A stretch of DNA of 64,000 nt from Delphinus delphis. Lineage: Eukaryota > Chordata > Mammalia > Artiodactyla > Delphinidae. How positions within the stretch are numbered: position 1 is the first letter of the stretch; each line of letters begins with the position of its first letter. Location of the stretch: positions 64,165,246-64,229,245 of the forward strand of contig NC_082689.1 in assembly GCF_949987515.2 (NCBI RefSeq), in the 5' to 3' direction. Shown piece by piece: positions 1 through 11,735 of the stretch. The notes under the pieces were generated by a model. That model was given only the letters and a program-made list of their open reading frames with translations, was not told where the DNA came from and did not search any database. The translations under genes and the position numbers were made by a program.

Positions 1-3000
1 AAGGCATCACACAAGGATGCCTAGCACTGACGATCCTGGGAGCTGCTTATATGTCCCATGTTTTTCCTTCTGGGCTTCCTGTCTCAATGATTTTATGTCC
101 GTGAAATAAAATAATGGGAAAAAATTCAGCAGGATGGACATAGAGTTAATATTGAAATGCTATCATTTCCTCAGCATGAACTTTTTATACTCAACAAATG
201 TCTGATGAGAAAAGATTTGTATCGGGCCCTATTCTAGGCACTCGGAAACACATTAGTGCACAAAACAGAAAAACACCCCTGCTCTGGTGAAGCTTATGTT
301 CTAGGGGAAGAAACGATATGCATGCACACCTTGTGTATATACACAATGCATTAATAGAACTTTCATTGAAGGCAGACAGAAATTACATTAAAACTAAGAG
401 TCTCTGTCTGCGGGGTCGTGTACACATTTCAGATTTCATAAAGTAATTAAATTGCCCTTTAACATTTGCTTAAACTTTCCCCCTCAATTCTTAATGAGAT
501 TACAATCTCTTCACAGTTCGACAAGAGCAGGAACAGGCACAAGGAATAAAGCTATGAAGAGTCATTTAGAGTGTTCTAGAAAGTGTGACTTCTCAAAACT
601 TAAAATCAGGTTTAATGATTTGGATGGAAACAATTGTTCGAGCTCTCTCTTTACATCAGCTGGACCATCACTTTTAGTAAAAGTTAGTAAATTAAAAAAA
701 ATCTTCCCAACATATTGTGGTAATTTTTCTTGGTTTCTGAAAATGATGGTCTCTTTTTGAGAGTTTTGATACATTTCATCAACACTGAGACAAATGCTTA
801 GATGTTCCATTCACAGAGAAAACTGTTACAGAATCAAGAGGCTGCATCTAGTACCATGTTAAGGAAGTGATATCTACGGCAACGTAAACTGGAGTGCGTT
901 CACTGAAATCATAGAATTTCAACCCCTTGCAATATTTCTTCACGCAAGAGTGCCTCTAAATAGATGAAAACTCATTTGGCATTCAAAATATCTACTGAAG
1001 CCCTACCATGGATCAGATATTGTAATACACACTGGGAAAGGCTAAGTCATGGGTCATATTCTCAAGAAGCCAACAGCAAATAGGGGAGTCAGAAATATAG
1101 ACAATATAACTATAAATCAGTGTTATAATGATGGCATATTTAAGGTGATGTACAAAAATGGCCAAGACCGTCCTCTATTCCATGGCCTCTCGAAAATGTT
1201 CCCGCAATCTCCCTTATCAAGCCTGCTCACTAGAAAAACAGCTTTATTTTTACTAATTTCTGTTTAATGTCTGGCATAATCCATCAGGTTCATTTGTGTT
1301 TTACCCTGTTCTCAGAGAAAAAGATAAAATATCTGTTTACAATTTCCTTATAAAACCCTTTGTTTTAAAATCAGAAAATTATTGCAACACAAAAAAAATA
1401 TTTTAACTGGTGAATTTACTTAAATACCATCTCTTTCCAACAAAGATTTCAGGGGCAGAAAGCAGAAGATATAATCATAAGGCAAATAAAAAAGAAATAG
1501 AAAATAGACCCAAGTTATAAGCAGTCAGATAAATTAACTGCAAGAGTTATTGTTACTAATAGCTGGGGGCTTTTTTAGATTTGAATTTGAGCTTCCCGGC
1601 AGCCAGTGCAAAGATGAGAAATGTGGCAAGTTAGTTACATAATTAGAAATATAATGACAAGTATAAATATGCCAGTTTTTCAGGGGAGATCAAGTTATTT
1701 TGACATTAAATCTAGAACAGCTTTTACATGGAGAGAGAAGATTAAATTATATAATGGCCACTATCCACATATTGAAGCATATTTCACACAACCAGTCCAA
1801 TAAAATCCAAGGACAAATATTAAAGCAAATTTAGTGAAGGCAGTTCCAGAAGGAAGAAGATCACTATGATATAAACACATGGCTCAGGATATGGATACAT
1901 GGATAAATCAATTGCCCTCCACTTTCCTCCAAAGCACTCCTTCATCTGGCATTAGAAGTATCTGCATTGCTGACAAGTCAAGATTAATTCTTTGGAAAAA
2001 ACCTTGGAGAGCTGATTTTCTATAATTCTGCTTGATGGTGGATGGATGGTCTATAAGCTTTGAAATGTAAATCAACCAGTGGTAGGACTGCTAGTTTACG
2101 GTGAAAAGATGAGAAAACAAACCAGCCTGGATCCTTGCTTGTACAGGATGTGGAAGACATTCCATCTTAACACAGAAATGAGCTAACGGAATCAGGATTC
2201 TCCAGAGACACATGATTGGACTGATTCTAAGACTTTAATAAATATCCCAAACATTAACATAGAACAGACAAAAACTGGTTTTATGGGGGAATTACTTTTA
2301 AGACAGATATAACAAATTATTTTAGTTAATTCAGGCAAATAAATGGGCAATTGGGCCAAAAAAATCAATAATGACTCTAAGCAGGACAAAAAGAAAGCAA
2401 CCCACATGCAAAATAGAGTTCTTCAGAGGCTTTTTTTCCCCCTCTAATTAAAATTTTCAAAAGGGAGCACTGGTTTCATAGGGTCCCAGAATATTCTTCC
2501 CCTTAGATTTCTGTTCTAGAGAAATAATATCGAATTGTTTCTTCCTTTCCTTATAATTTTGAATCTCTTTTAATAATCTTTTAACCCTCTTAACCATATA
2601 TCTGCTACACAGGTTCTTGGGAAAATGCAAATTATAGTTTCCCAGTAGAATTTTAATCCAAATACTCAGAGAAGCAAAGGAAAGCTGAGTTTGGTGGTGG
2701 AAACCTGGCTGTGCGATCACAGTGCTCACCAAGACTGCCTCTTAACCAAGTTACCTCTCCCACTTCCCCCATTTATTTGTTCTTGTTCAGAACCCATTGT
2801 TTGCAATCAGAAAGCAAGCAAGTACTTGAGGCTCTGAGGTCTATTTTACACCAATCCATATATAATTTCAAAGGTAGAAAAGGAAAGCCATTTCTTCTTT
2901 ATCTTGATATTGGTAATCGGAGCTCTGTGAGACTATTTACCTTCCATCTGCCACGGAGGCCATGAGATGAAAGCAAGGTGAGAAACAGCACAGTCTTTGA

Positions 3001-4679
3001 TCATTTTGACTTTGTGGAACTGGGTGGCCCAGATGAAAGTTAACAGTTTATCACATATGTGCATCCCCTCTTAAACTTTTTAAAAGAGGTAAATGAAAAG
3101 GATTTGTTCAACAAATAGCATGTTAGAAAAACAGTGACAATGAAGTTGACCTTTCTGTTACATCAAAGGGGCCTTACTAAGTGCCTTATGGATAAATTTC
3201 AAGGTTGAGGAAAATAACTGCTACACAGCAAAGATTTTGGTTTTTGTTCTTTTTTTCCCTGTTGGCTTATTTAGAGAAGGCTCAAAATTTTAAACTGCCA
3301 GTTAAATTGGGTGCCTGTTAAATGAGGGAATTTGCAACATACAGTTTATTAAATGCTCTGGTTAATGTTATACAGAGTATAACAAAGGAGCTGGTACTCC
3401 TACTAGGTTTTTTAATGCAAAGGTGAATCAACAGAAAAAAAAAAAGTTTTCTTTTACTTTATTGACTAAGGCAATGTATTCTAGTGTGTATTTCTTTATT
3501 AAAAACATCAAATTTAACCAGACTTATCTGAGTAAGACATACATTCATTAGGCTCACTGTAAGGTTTTAGTTTATTCAGTGATAATACAGCTGAAAAAAT
3601 AATTGAGTTGGACGAGTGTTAAACACAGAAGAACAAATTTCTGTTTCAAGAAACATTAGCAATATTCCTCAGCAGTTAGAGACAGACCTCCAGAATATGA
3701 GGAGGACTCAGAGCACTTGAAGTAGCAAAAATTGCATAATACGCCCACTGAGGCTCCGTCTTCCTACTGAAATATCTGGTGGTGGAAACTCCCAAATTCC
3801 TCTATTTGGGGGAAATCACGTTTGAAAAATGAGCCAGTTTTGAAGTAAAAAGTGAATCAGCTGAGAGGTAGAGTCTCAGGCTGATTTCTTCATCCTTTCC
3901 CCCGTGGGATAAGAGTGAAGGAGCTGTGCTTAAAAGAGGAAAGGAGTTCAAGGAATTGAGAGAGAGAGACAGTCTGTATCCTATAACATCCTAACATTTG
4001 AAAAAAAATGAATGAATATCCATCATTCAGATGTTTGTTAACTAGATGCCATGCAGGTCAAACATCAGGTTGGGAGCTGCAGTTTTCAGTTCTAAAAATA
4101 AAAAATGATGGACGATGCCTGCTTTATCCTTTGAGTCACCAAAACATCAATCATTTGGGTTATTTATACTGGGGAAAGGTTAGTTCCTACCTGGTCCCCA
4201 TTCTTTTTGGACTCTTCCTTAGTAACAGGATTTTGCTCCCATCTGTACCCTTCCTATACTCCAGGAAAGGCAGACTCCAGCTCCAAATGAGTCACTGATC
4301 TAAGCCACTCCATGGTGGCCTCATTTCCTCTGTCAGTGATTGCGTTATGCGGGCACATTTGATTCAATTCAATGAGACTTGAAAGGAGATTTGCTGAGGG
4401 CTTCTGGGAACGGTTTCCTTCACTCTGAGAAAAAGGCATACATCCTCCCTTTTATGCTGCCACACATTAATGTGTCTACACTGTGAGCAAGGAGAGTGGA
4501 AAGATGGAGGGAATGGGAATCTGGGTTCCAAAGGACGTGGTTGAATTAACCAATCCTGGGCTTACCTGACTTCCACACGCTTGTGGTTATTAGAGATAAA
4601 TTCCCTGAAGGCACCTTAACTGATCAATTTCTAGTCCCCTCAACTACACCTTCCATTTCTTTTTCCTCTTCATCCTCCA
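1..4679. other. Single-copy AT-rich DNA, no gene seen
   Basis: No ORF here has recognisable protein similarity and none exceeds about 100 codons. A stretch near 190-320 resembles an ancient mammal-wide repeat whose family I cannot name. The rest shows no repeat I recognise. Confidence 0.5.
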
Positions 4680-4702
4680 ACCCTATTTACCCTATTTATC
4701 TA

Positions 4703-4813
4703 ACCTTCTATCTATCTATCTATCTTTCTACCTACCTACCCAATTACCTACCTATCTACCTACTATTATCTATCTATCTATCGTCTACCTACCTACCTAC
4801 CTACCATCTATCT
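4703..4813. repeat. Compound tetranucleotide microsatellite (TATC/CTAC)
   Basis: Imperfect runs of TATC and CTAC alternate over about 110 bp, with interruptions. The run produces a spurious tyrosine-, leucine- and proline-rich reading frame on the plus strand. The length is likely to vary between individuals. Confidence 0.9.
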
Positions 4814-4867
4814 ATAATTCTGTCCTCCTGTCTTGGTTTTGTTCCTGAAAGTCTTTCTTTTGGGCTC

Positions 4868-5430
4868 TTACAATAATTGCTAATTGATCTCCCTGTCTGT
4901 AGCACTGGTCTCTGGATACTTCCAGCAGACTGCAACCATCCTGCCTTTTCTAGAAGGGAAACTGAATCACATTATTCTCTCACTTAAATTCTTTAGCAGT
5001 GTCTTACTATTGGGAATGGTGAATATGAGTCCAAATTATTTTCATGTTTACAAGGTATTCTATAATCTGGTTCTTGCCGAGCTTTCTATCCTGAAATAAT
5101 CTTTATTAGGTATTGTTTAACTGGCTCCTATTCATCCCTCAAGACGCAGCTAAAAAGCAAGAAGTCCCCTCTGAGGTACTGCTGACCCATTCAGCTCATT
5201 GATCACTCCCTCTTTGTGCCACCTCAGTATCTTGCAGGTAACTTTATCAATACTTGTCTCACAATATTCTTTGTATTTGTATACAAATCTCTTGTATTTG
5301 TTTGTAAGTCTGCCTTCTTCAATAAGCAACAAACTCCTTGAAGCCAGGGGCTATGCCTTATTTACTTCTAAATCTTTAGTGCTCAACCTAGTGATTTGCT
5401 TATACTAGGTGTTTAATAAATATATTGTGA
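4868..5430 (+). mobile_element. LINE-2 (L2) 3'-terminal fragment
   Basis: The segment follows the L2 3' region in order: a part resembling the ORF end (the 'ctgatctccctgtct' area), the 'ctcaagacgcagct' area, then an 'aactccttgaagccaggggc' area and a closing 'gtgtttaataaatat'. It is strongly diverged, as expected for an element that predates placental mammals. It encodes nothing usable. Confidence 0.75.
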
Positions 5431-6171
5431 TTGATTCTAGAGGGAGGTCTACAGTGCAAAGGTGTGACATTTTAACTCAAGAGAGTTTAATTTTCAGGGT
5501 GAGAAATGTATATAACATCTCTTCTACCTTTACCTTGAGCTAATAATGCCTATGTCGTGATATGGGGGAGATCAATGTCATAATAACCAGGATCCCATCA
5601 AAGAGATTAAATTATTATTTTTTGATTTGCATTTGTTTTGGAAAATCATTCAGAAGCTATTCAGAAGCCTCTCGGAAGTCATAAGTTACGTTAAATAATG
5701 ATCAAAGTATGAATTGTTCAACAGATCAATCCGTAAAGAAGTAGTTACTGCATGTACGAGATCCAATGATCCAAAGATCAAAACAATGTAATTTTTATCC
5801 CCATTTATAAGGAGAAAATACAATTTTGGCTAAGGGTGTATCATAATGTTCACAGAAACATGGCAGCCTTGATCCACGCTTACTTTATGTGGAGAAAATT
5901 TATGGCTTTCTTCACAAAATGCATGAAATGGATTCATTATATGACCCTCTGGGCACATGTGCTCTATATTAGAGGCCTGATCAAATGATCATATTGACAG
6001 CAAAGTCAAGTGAGGAAATAAAATTCTATAGCAAAAATTCCTCATTATTATCCTTCAGAGACTGCCCAAGTAGACCCTGTTCAAGGAGAAGGCAGTATAC
6101 TGAAGCCAGATTTTGGATGTACAAGACTGCTCTGAATTTGCGATCTGCCTAATTTTGACTTGGAAAAGCCT
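5431..6171. other. Single-copy DNA, nothing recognised
   Basis: AT-rich sequence with scattered stop codons in all frames. I see no repeat, RNA gene or exon signature. Confidence 0.5.
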
Positions 6172-6410
6172 ACTGGTTAAAGCATGGCCCCCAGAGTAAG
6201 GCTGCCCAGATAGGAATCCTACTACTCACTAGCTGTGTGTCCTTGGTTGAGTTCCTTACCCTCTCTGTGCTTTTGTTTCCCCAAGTGTAAGTGGGGGTGA
6301 CAATAATGCCTATCTATAGGGCTGTCATGAGGATTTAAATGTGTTAATGTTTGTAAAACACTTAGAACACTGCCTGGCACATAGGAAGTGCTATGCAAGT
6401 GTTTGCTGGG
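6172..6410 (+). mobile_element. MIR SINE
   Basis: The order matches the MIR consensus: a 'ggttaaagcatggc' head, the core 'ctcactagctgtgtgtcctt', a 'ccctctctgtgc' stretch, 'gctgtcatgaggatt' and the tail 'gaacactgcctggcacatag'. The copy is nearly complete, so this is one of the better-preserved MIRs in the window. Confidence 0.85.
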
Positions 6411-7580
6411 TAAACAGTAATTTGTATTCATCTCCTGACACAGTTCCAGCAAATAAAAATCTAAAGTGGAGAGCTTTGCATTTATGCCACATCTACACGA
6501 AAGGGCAACTAGAAGAAAATAATGTAATAATGTATCTAGGAAAAAAGGAGGCACTTTGCTCAAGAACTTACTTAGGTCAATACAAATGGTAATCTCAAAC
6601 CTTTGGCTAGGCATTTTTGTAATGGGAACAGCCATTAAAAGGTAGAAAAATTGCTATTTTAAAAAACTCCTGATAGAATAGGGACTTGCACAATTTGACA
6701 GGAAAAGGAGGAACAGAGGGTTGATGGAAGGAGCCAACCAGGCTTTGCACAAGAAGGAGGAGGTGAGAGAGATGGGGTCTTTCCACTGGAAAAATGCTTT
6801 TCTTCCTCTGCATCAGTTTTAAATCCTTGCCTCTGAATTTGTGCTTGAAAAGTGTGTGATTGTATGGGTTAGGGTGGGGAGGGGACGGGGGTAGGGATGG
6901 GTGGTCCAACAGTTATCCGTTAGAGACTCAAGAATAGGAAAGCTTGGCCATAGCTTATCCAGTGGAGACATCTCAAATGGAACCAGACTCACAGCACTCA
7001 TCCCGGCCTAATAGTACGAGTGGACGGAGGCATCTAAGTCCACTCCCATCGCCCTAGTTGAGCCCCAGTGGAGTGTTAGTCTAGACCGAACAACTCAGCT
7101 TAGAAGAAATATTCCTTCAGAAAATTAGGTGCTAAAATCTCAGTTGAGACCAACTCACTGGGGAGAATTCGATTTCCCGTTTGGTGGGTTGAAACGGTCT
7201 TAGTAGATGTGCAAAAGGAAAGGGGGGCAGACCTGAGTGCCAGGGAGCAAGCCTGGGAACCTGAGTGTGCCTCCAAGGGGACAGCTGTGAAAGAACTGAT
7301 TTCTTCCAGCGCTTTTTATTGTACTAGGAGACAGTCTGATGAAGTATACAGTTAAGAAGGAATCCCCACCTCTTCTGGAATTCTCTTTAAGTATTGCTGA
7401 CCCCAGAGAAGTCTGAACCACTTGTCCACTCTTGCATGGTGGTGGCTGTGAAGAAAACGAAGGAGTAAAAGGCACAGGGAGGTGGGTCCGCCCCACCTTG
7501 GCCCTTCTGTTTGCATCTGTGCAGATCTGGTAACATCTGTGTCTATAATCTCCACGCTGTTAACCACTGGGCACAGAGTG
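6411..7580. other. Single-copy DNA with a G-rich tract
   Basis: No gene is seen. The plus strand at 6866-6903 carries at least five runs of three or more G separated by short spacers. Neighbouring reading frames give no recognisable protein. Confidence 0.5.
6866..6903 (+). other. G-rich tract with quadruplex pattern
   Basis: G runs of 3 to 5 bases are separated by 1 to 3 other bases, which meets the usual G3+N1-7 quadruplex pattern several times over. It lies outside any repeat I can recognise. Whether it folds or acts in regulation cannot be told from sequence. Confidence 0.7.
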
Positions 7581-7764
7581 ACTTTTTTTTTAAAATTTTT
7601 ATTGGAGTATAGTGGCTTTACAGTGTTGTGTTAGTTTCTGCTGCACAGCAAAGTGAATCAGCTGTGCACATACATATATCCCCTCTGTTTTGGATTTCTT
7701 TCCCATTTAGGTCACCACAGAGCATTGAGGAGAGCTCCCTGTGCCATACAGTAGGTTCTCATTC
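7581..7764 (-). mobile_element. LINE-1 3'-end fragment, inverted
   Basis: Read on the minus strand, it ends with the typical cetartiodactyl L1 tail: 'gctgattcactttgctgtgc', then 'cagaaactaacacaac', 'tactccaataaaa' and an A-rich end (T-rich at 7581). It is 5'-truncated to about 180 bp and contains no ORF. I did not find a convincing TSD. Confidence 0.85.
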
Positions 7765-7899
7765 TTGATCCATGGCGGAGCTGGGAGTTACGGGAGGAGA
7801 GGGAATGCAGAGAGGCAGGGATGGAAAACTCTGGAGGGATCTACAATGACATTCACCTTCCTCAATATATACTAGAGGAAAGGGTCTTTTTGATGTTGG

Positions 7900-8000
7900 G
7901 GTAATAATATGTATTATTATCCAATAATAAACAGTTTTCTTTGAAAAGATCTTTTCAATAATAATTGTTATTATTATAATCATCACCATCATTATTATTT
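7900..8000. repeat. AT-rich trinucleotide-like tract with palindromes
   Basis: Repeats of ATT/AAT units flank a perfect 18-bp palindrome at 7941-7958 (ttgaaaagat then cttttcaa). A second near-palindrome of AAT/ATT units follows directly. The tract abuts an inverted MIR. Confidence 0.7.
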
Positions 8001-8009
8001 GGAATCTGC

Positions 8010-8225
8010 CATTATTGAGCACTTATGTGCCAGGAACTGTGCCAAAGGCTTTATTTACACTTTCATTTAATCCTTAAAATATTATGCCCATTTTGTTGGT
8101 GAGAAAATCAAGACCAGAGAGGTTAAGAAACATACTAGTGTTGTATAGTTACTGACAGAGCCAGGATTAAAACACAGATCAGTCTGACCCCCAAGCCTGT
8201 GCTCTTAACATTCTCTACATCCATA
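8010..8225 (-). mobile_element. MIR SINE, inverted
   Basis: The plus strand shows the reverse complement of MIR: 'ttgagcacttatgtgccagg', 'cattttgttggtgagaaaat', 'agaggttaagaaac', 'cagagccaggattaaaac' and 'tgtgctcttaac'. It is close to full length and diverged. Confidence 0.85.
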
Positions 8226-9232
8226 TATATGTTAGGGTATCAGGCCCATCAGAAGGAAAGCACTATACAACCCAGCCACAAAGACATGGTGATATCTTCT
8301 TGAGGCTGAGAAAGAACTAGAAGTTATCCAATGATCTGTCTCCTGATGCATCATAAGAATTGAATAAATTATATGACACGTGAGCTTAATGGCTGGTACC
8401 AATTTTAAAAATGTCAGGAAACTCTTTGGCTTGAAAGAAATCAAGGGAGCTGTTACAGGGCTAGAATGATCTGTGTCAGAAGAGACCTGATTATCATTTC
8501 AAGTCATCTTTGCGCTTAGACTCTGCACTGGCAAGGGAGCATTGGACCCTCTGGCTGGGAGGAAATGTACATGGGAATATGATATGGGCTGGACTGGGTA
8601 CGACGCAGTCATGAAATATCATTAATTTTTCTCACATCACTCCCCCAATTCTGTTTTGTTGATTTCCCCCTTCCCTCCCTTGATCATTTTCTTGGGTTCA
8701 TTTCATAGATCTTTTGGTCATGGTGGGGACATTAGAAGAGTTTCATTTTCAAGTTATAGAGAAGTCAAGTGTCATCTAAATCAAAACTCTAATCTCTCAT
8801 CCAATATAAAGAAACTATTTCCCAGCTCAGACCTGGCGGGCCACATGGCAGGACTGGGGACATGGGCTTCTGCATTACTACTCCACTTTACTTTTCTACT
8901 TTCTCCTCTCCTCTGCACCCCATCACTATGTTGCCCCTGGCTCTGCTAGGGGCAGGAAGGAGGGGAGGGATGAGAGGAAGACCGCAAGGTCTCACCTGAA
9001 TGGGGCTCCTGTTATCTGGCATCGATATTCTTTGTGATGGCAGATACCCAAATGCTGGCTCTGGCTCATGGGGCAGATTCACGATTTCTTCAGGTGTCTG
9101 CCCATCACCTCAGTCCTCACCACCAGGACCCCCTGGCACAACTCATCACTGACACAGGTGACGTACTCTCTACTGATCTCCTCTCAGCTCCCGATCTTTG
9201 GGCTCGAGGGAACCTCTTGGGAAAGGTCCTTT
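8226..9232. other. Single-copy DNA, nothing recognised
   Basis: Mixed composition with a GC-richer part near 8830-9230. Short reading frames here (up to about 97 codons) lack splice context and known similarity. Confidence 0.45.
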
Positions 9233-9246
9233 AAAGATGGCTCTAG

Positions 9247-9598
9247 GGGCTTCCCTGGCGCCGCAGTGGTTGAGAATCTGCCTGCTAATGCAGGACACGG
9301 GTTCGAGCCCTGGTCTGGGAGGATCCCACATGCGGCGGAGCAACTAAACCCGTGAGCCACAACTACTGAGCCTGCGCGTCTGGAGCCTGTGCTCTGCAAC
9401 AAGAGAGGCCGTGATAGTGAGAGGCCCGCGCACCGCGATGAAGAGTGGCCCCTGCTTGCCACGACTAGAGAAAGCCCTCGCACAGAAACAAAAGACCCAA
9501 CACAGCAAAAATAAACAAATTAATTAAAAACAAAAGTACCAATGCCACCGTGGATGTGAGGATTAAATTAGTCAATGCTTTAAAAAAAAAAAAAAAAA
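9247..9598 (+). mobile_element. Long CHR-type SINE with 14-bp TSD
   Basis: A tRNA-derived head (A box around 'gccgcagtggttgagaatc', B box 'gggttcgagccc') is followed by a long unrelated body and a final A-run of about 20. A 14-bp TSD, aaagatggctctag, lies at 9233-9246 and 9599-9612. Between the SINE body and the last A-run there is about 50 bp of extra sequence after an internal A-rich stretch, probably transcript read-through to the next Pol III stop. Confidence 0.9.
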
Positions 9599-9612
9599 AA
9601 AGATGGCTCTAG

Positions 9613-10016
9613 CTCAGCAACATTTAACAACATGCCCTGTTCAGGAAAGGGTGATTAAGGGGGTCACAGAGCTAAGTTCAGTAAACTTCGGCATGCCTCG
9701 CTTGGATGGAGAAGTACCTGTCATTGGGATGGTCCATGATTCTTAATGGGTCAGGTTTGAGGCCTCAGCAGAGACTTAAGACAGTGAGAAAAATTAATCT
9801 CTTCAAGAGAAATGTGATCAGATACGTAGAACCAGAAAGTTTTCATTTGATTGAGATGGTGGACCTAACTCTCCAGCTTTAGTGTCAGGTAATTTTTTTG
9901 ACCTCCTTTTTTCAGTTTGTTTACTTCTGATGAGGAAATAGGGACCTCATTTGTTGTAGTAATTATCAATACAGCTATCTTTTTTTTCTCTTTTTACAAT
10001 TTATTTTTTTAAGAGA
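9613..10016. other. Single-copy DNA
   Basis: About 400 bp with no recognised element or coding signal between two SINE insertions. Confidence 0.45.
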
Positions 10017-10031
10017 TAAATGGTGTTTTTT

Positions 10032-10246
10032 TTTTTTTGTTTGTTTTTGTTTTTGCCGTACGCGGGCCTCTCACTGTTGTGGCCTCTCCCGCTGCGGAGC
10101 ACAGGATCCGGACGCGCAGGCTCAGCGGCCATGGCTCACGGGCCCAGCCGCTCCACGGCATGTAGGATCTTCCCGGACCGGGGCACGAACCCGTGTCCCC
10201 TGCATTGGCAGGCGGACTCTCAACCACTGCGCCACCAGGGAAGCCC
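10032..10246 (-). mobile_element. CHR-type SINE, inverted, with TSD
   Basis: On the minus strand it opens with the CHR head and ends in poly(A), seen here as an interrupted T-run at 10026-10055. The TSD taaatggtgttttt flanks it at about 10017-10031 and 10247-10261. It landed next to an inverted L1 tail. Confidence 0.92.
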
Positions 10247-10261
10247 TAAATGGTGTTTTTT

Positions 10262-10435
10262 AATTAATTTTTTTTTGGAGCATAGTTGATTAACAATGTT
10301 GTGTTAGTTTCAGTTGTATAGCAAAGTGATTCAGTTATACATATACATGTACCTATTCTTTTTGAAATTCTTTTCCCATTTAGGCTATTACAGAGTATTG
10401 AGCAGAGATAACCTGTGCTTGTTGGTTACCTATTT
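10262..10435 (-). mobile_element. LINE-1 3'-end fragment, inverted
   Basis: The same L1 tail family as the copy at 7.6 kb: read on the minus strand it has 'gaatcactttgctatac', 'actgaaactaacacaac' and the tail. It is more diverged than that copy and is split from its own T-rich start by the preceding SINE. Confidence 0.75.
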
Positions 10436-10449
10436 TAAATATTATAGCT

Positions 10450-10640
10450 ATCATGTTTGAGTACTTGCTAGTATATATACTTCATATAAACCCCACAGCA
10501 GCCCTATAAGATGGGTGCTCTTATCTCCATGTGACAGATGAGGACATGAATGCCAGGTCACTCACTAAAGGGGACAGTGAGAATGGGGCAAAGCCAGACT
10601 TCTCCCCATGCTGGCTCCGAAGTCTGTGGTCTTCTTGATA
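10450..10640 (-). mobile_element. MIR SINE, inverted fragment
   Basis: Weak but ordered similarity to inverted MIR: 'cccacagcagccctataaga', 'ccatgtgacagatgagga' and 'gcaaagccagacttc'. The 3' part is lost. Confidence 0.55.
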
Positions 10641-10764
10641 TTTCATATTGCATGTCGAAGGCATGCTGTGGCCACTGATGGTCTCGCAGCTGGCCAAAAT
10701 ACAGACTGGCCAGAGCATAATCACGGGTCAAGGATTTCTTATTTCTAGCTAACTGAATGTACAG

Positions 10765-10960
10765 CAGTGATTCTCAGCCCTGATTGTACATATAATCATG
10801 TGGGAATCTTTAAAAAAAAAAAAAAAAAAAAAAAAGACATGCTTGAGACCCACCCCAAACCAATGAAGTCAGAGTCTCTGGGACCAGGAAGGAGCTTATA
10901 TATGTATGGGGCCCAAGCTCTCCAGGTGTTTCTAATTGCAGCCAGGGCTGAGAACCACTC
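10765..10960. mobile_element. hAT-Charlie type nonautonomous element
   Basis: The ends are inverted copies of one another: 'cagtgattctcagccctg' at the left and 'cagggctgagaaccactc' at the right. This is the CAGTGGTTCTCA terminal signature of Charlie-derived MER elements. The middle holds an expanded A-run at 10812-10835. I cannot assign the subfamily, and no clear 8-bp TSD was seen. Confidence 0.7.
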
Positions 10961-11554
10961 ATTTCTACAAAGAGATAATGCTTACTTTAAGTACTTGCTG
11001 GGTTGTAGGTGAGAATCATGGTCTCTAAGAAACAGACAGGAGGTTTTGACAAAGAAATACCAGCAGAGAATATGAAGTTATTTTGTATATATACGCATAT
11101 ATATACACATAATTTTGTACACTCCTCCAATACATCACTTCTCATAATCATTAAAAAAAAAAGAAATACTAGCAGATACTTATATATAACCAAAAGGGAA
11201 GTTATAAAACAGTACATCCTTGATATTTGTTATAAATATTCCATATTCCTAAAGGCCGCTCTGTGCTCATATATGTGATAAAGGAATGAAGATACACATT
11301 TAATTATTATATTTATTATCACCTGCCACTTAACTTACTTCAAGTTACCATGTAACTTACTAAAATATTATAACATAGAGAGAAGATTAAAAACAGAAGG
11401 AAGTTCTTTCTGGCAACAACCTAAGGTCACATTATTAAATAAGACCTGAACAAGGATAGTAAGAATGCAGCCAACTACCAAATAAACACATTAACTACCA
11501 AAGCACCATTCCTTTAAAGAGAATCAAATAATGCTGTAGAACTTCATTACCATT
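10961..11554. other. Single-copy AT-rich DNA
   Basis: Contains short AT-rich stretches such as the TATATA/CATA area near 11088-11110. No gene or clear repeat is visible. Confidence 0.45.
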
Positions 11555-11735
11555 TCCCCATATTTATTTAACTTGATCCTTATAACCTTTCTGTAAGGCA
11601 AGTGATGTTGTAACTCCTGTGTAACAGATGAGGAACCCGAGATTCTGTGTGTGGACAACTAACTCAAGGTGGAATTGACAGCTAGGTTTCCCGGCTGAAA
11701 ATTGTCCTCTTCCCACTAGTGTGCACTAACAGGAA
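11555..11735 (-). mobile_element. MIR SINE, inverted fragment
   Basis: The segments 'atccttataacctttctgta', 'gtgtaacagatgaggaaccc' and 'caaggtggaattgacagcta' follow inverted MIR order. It is diverged and incomplete. Confidence 0.6.

Noticed and set aside
4583..4876. A tyrosine-rich 97-codon frame
   Set aside because: It is translation of the TATC/CTAC microsatellite.
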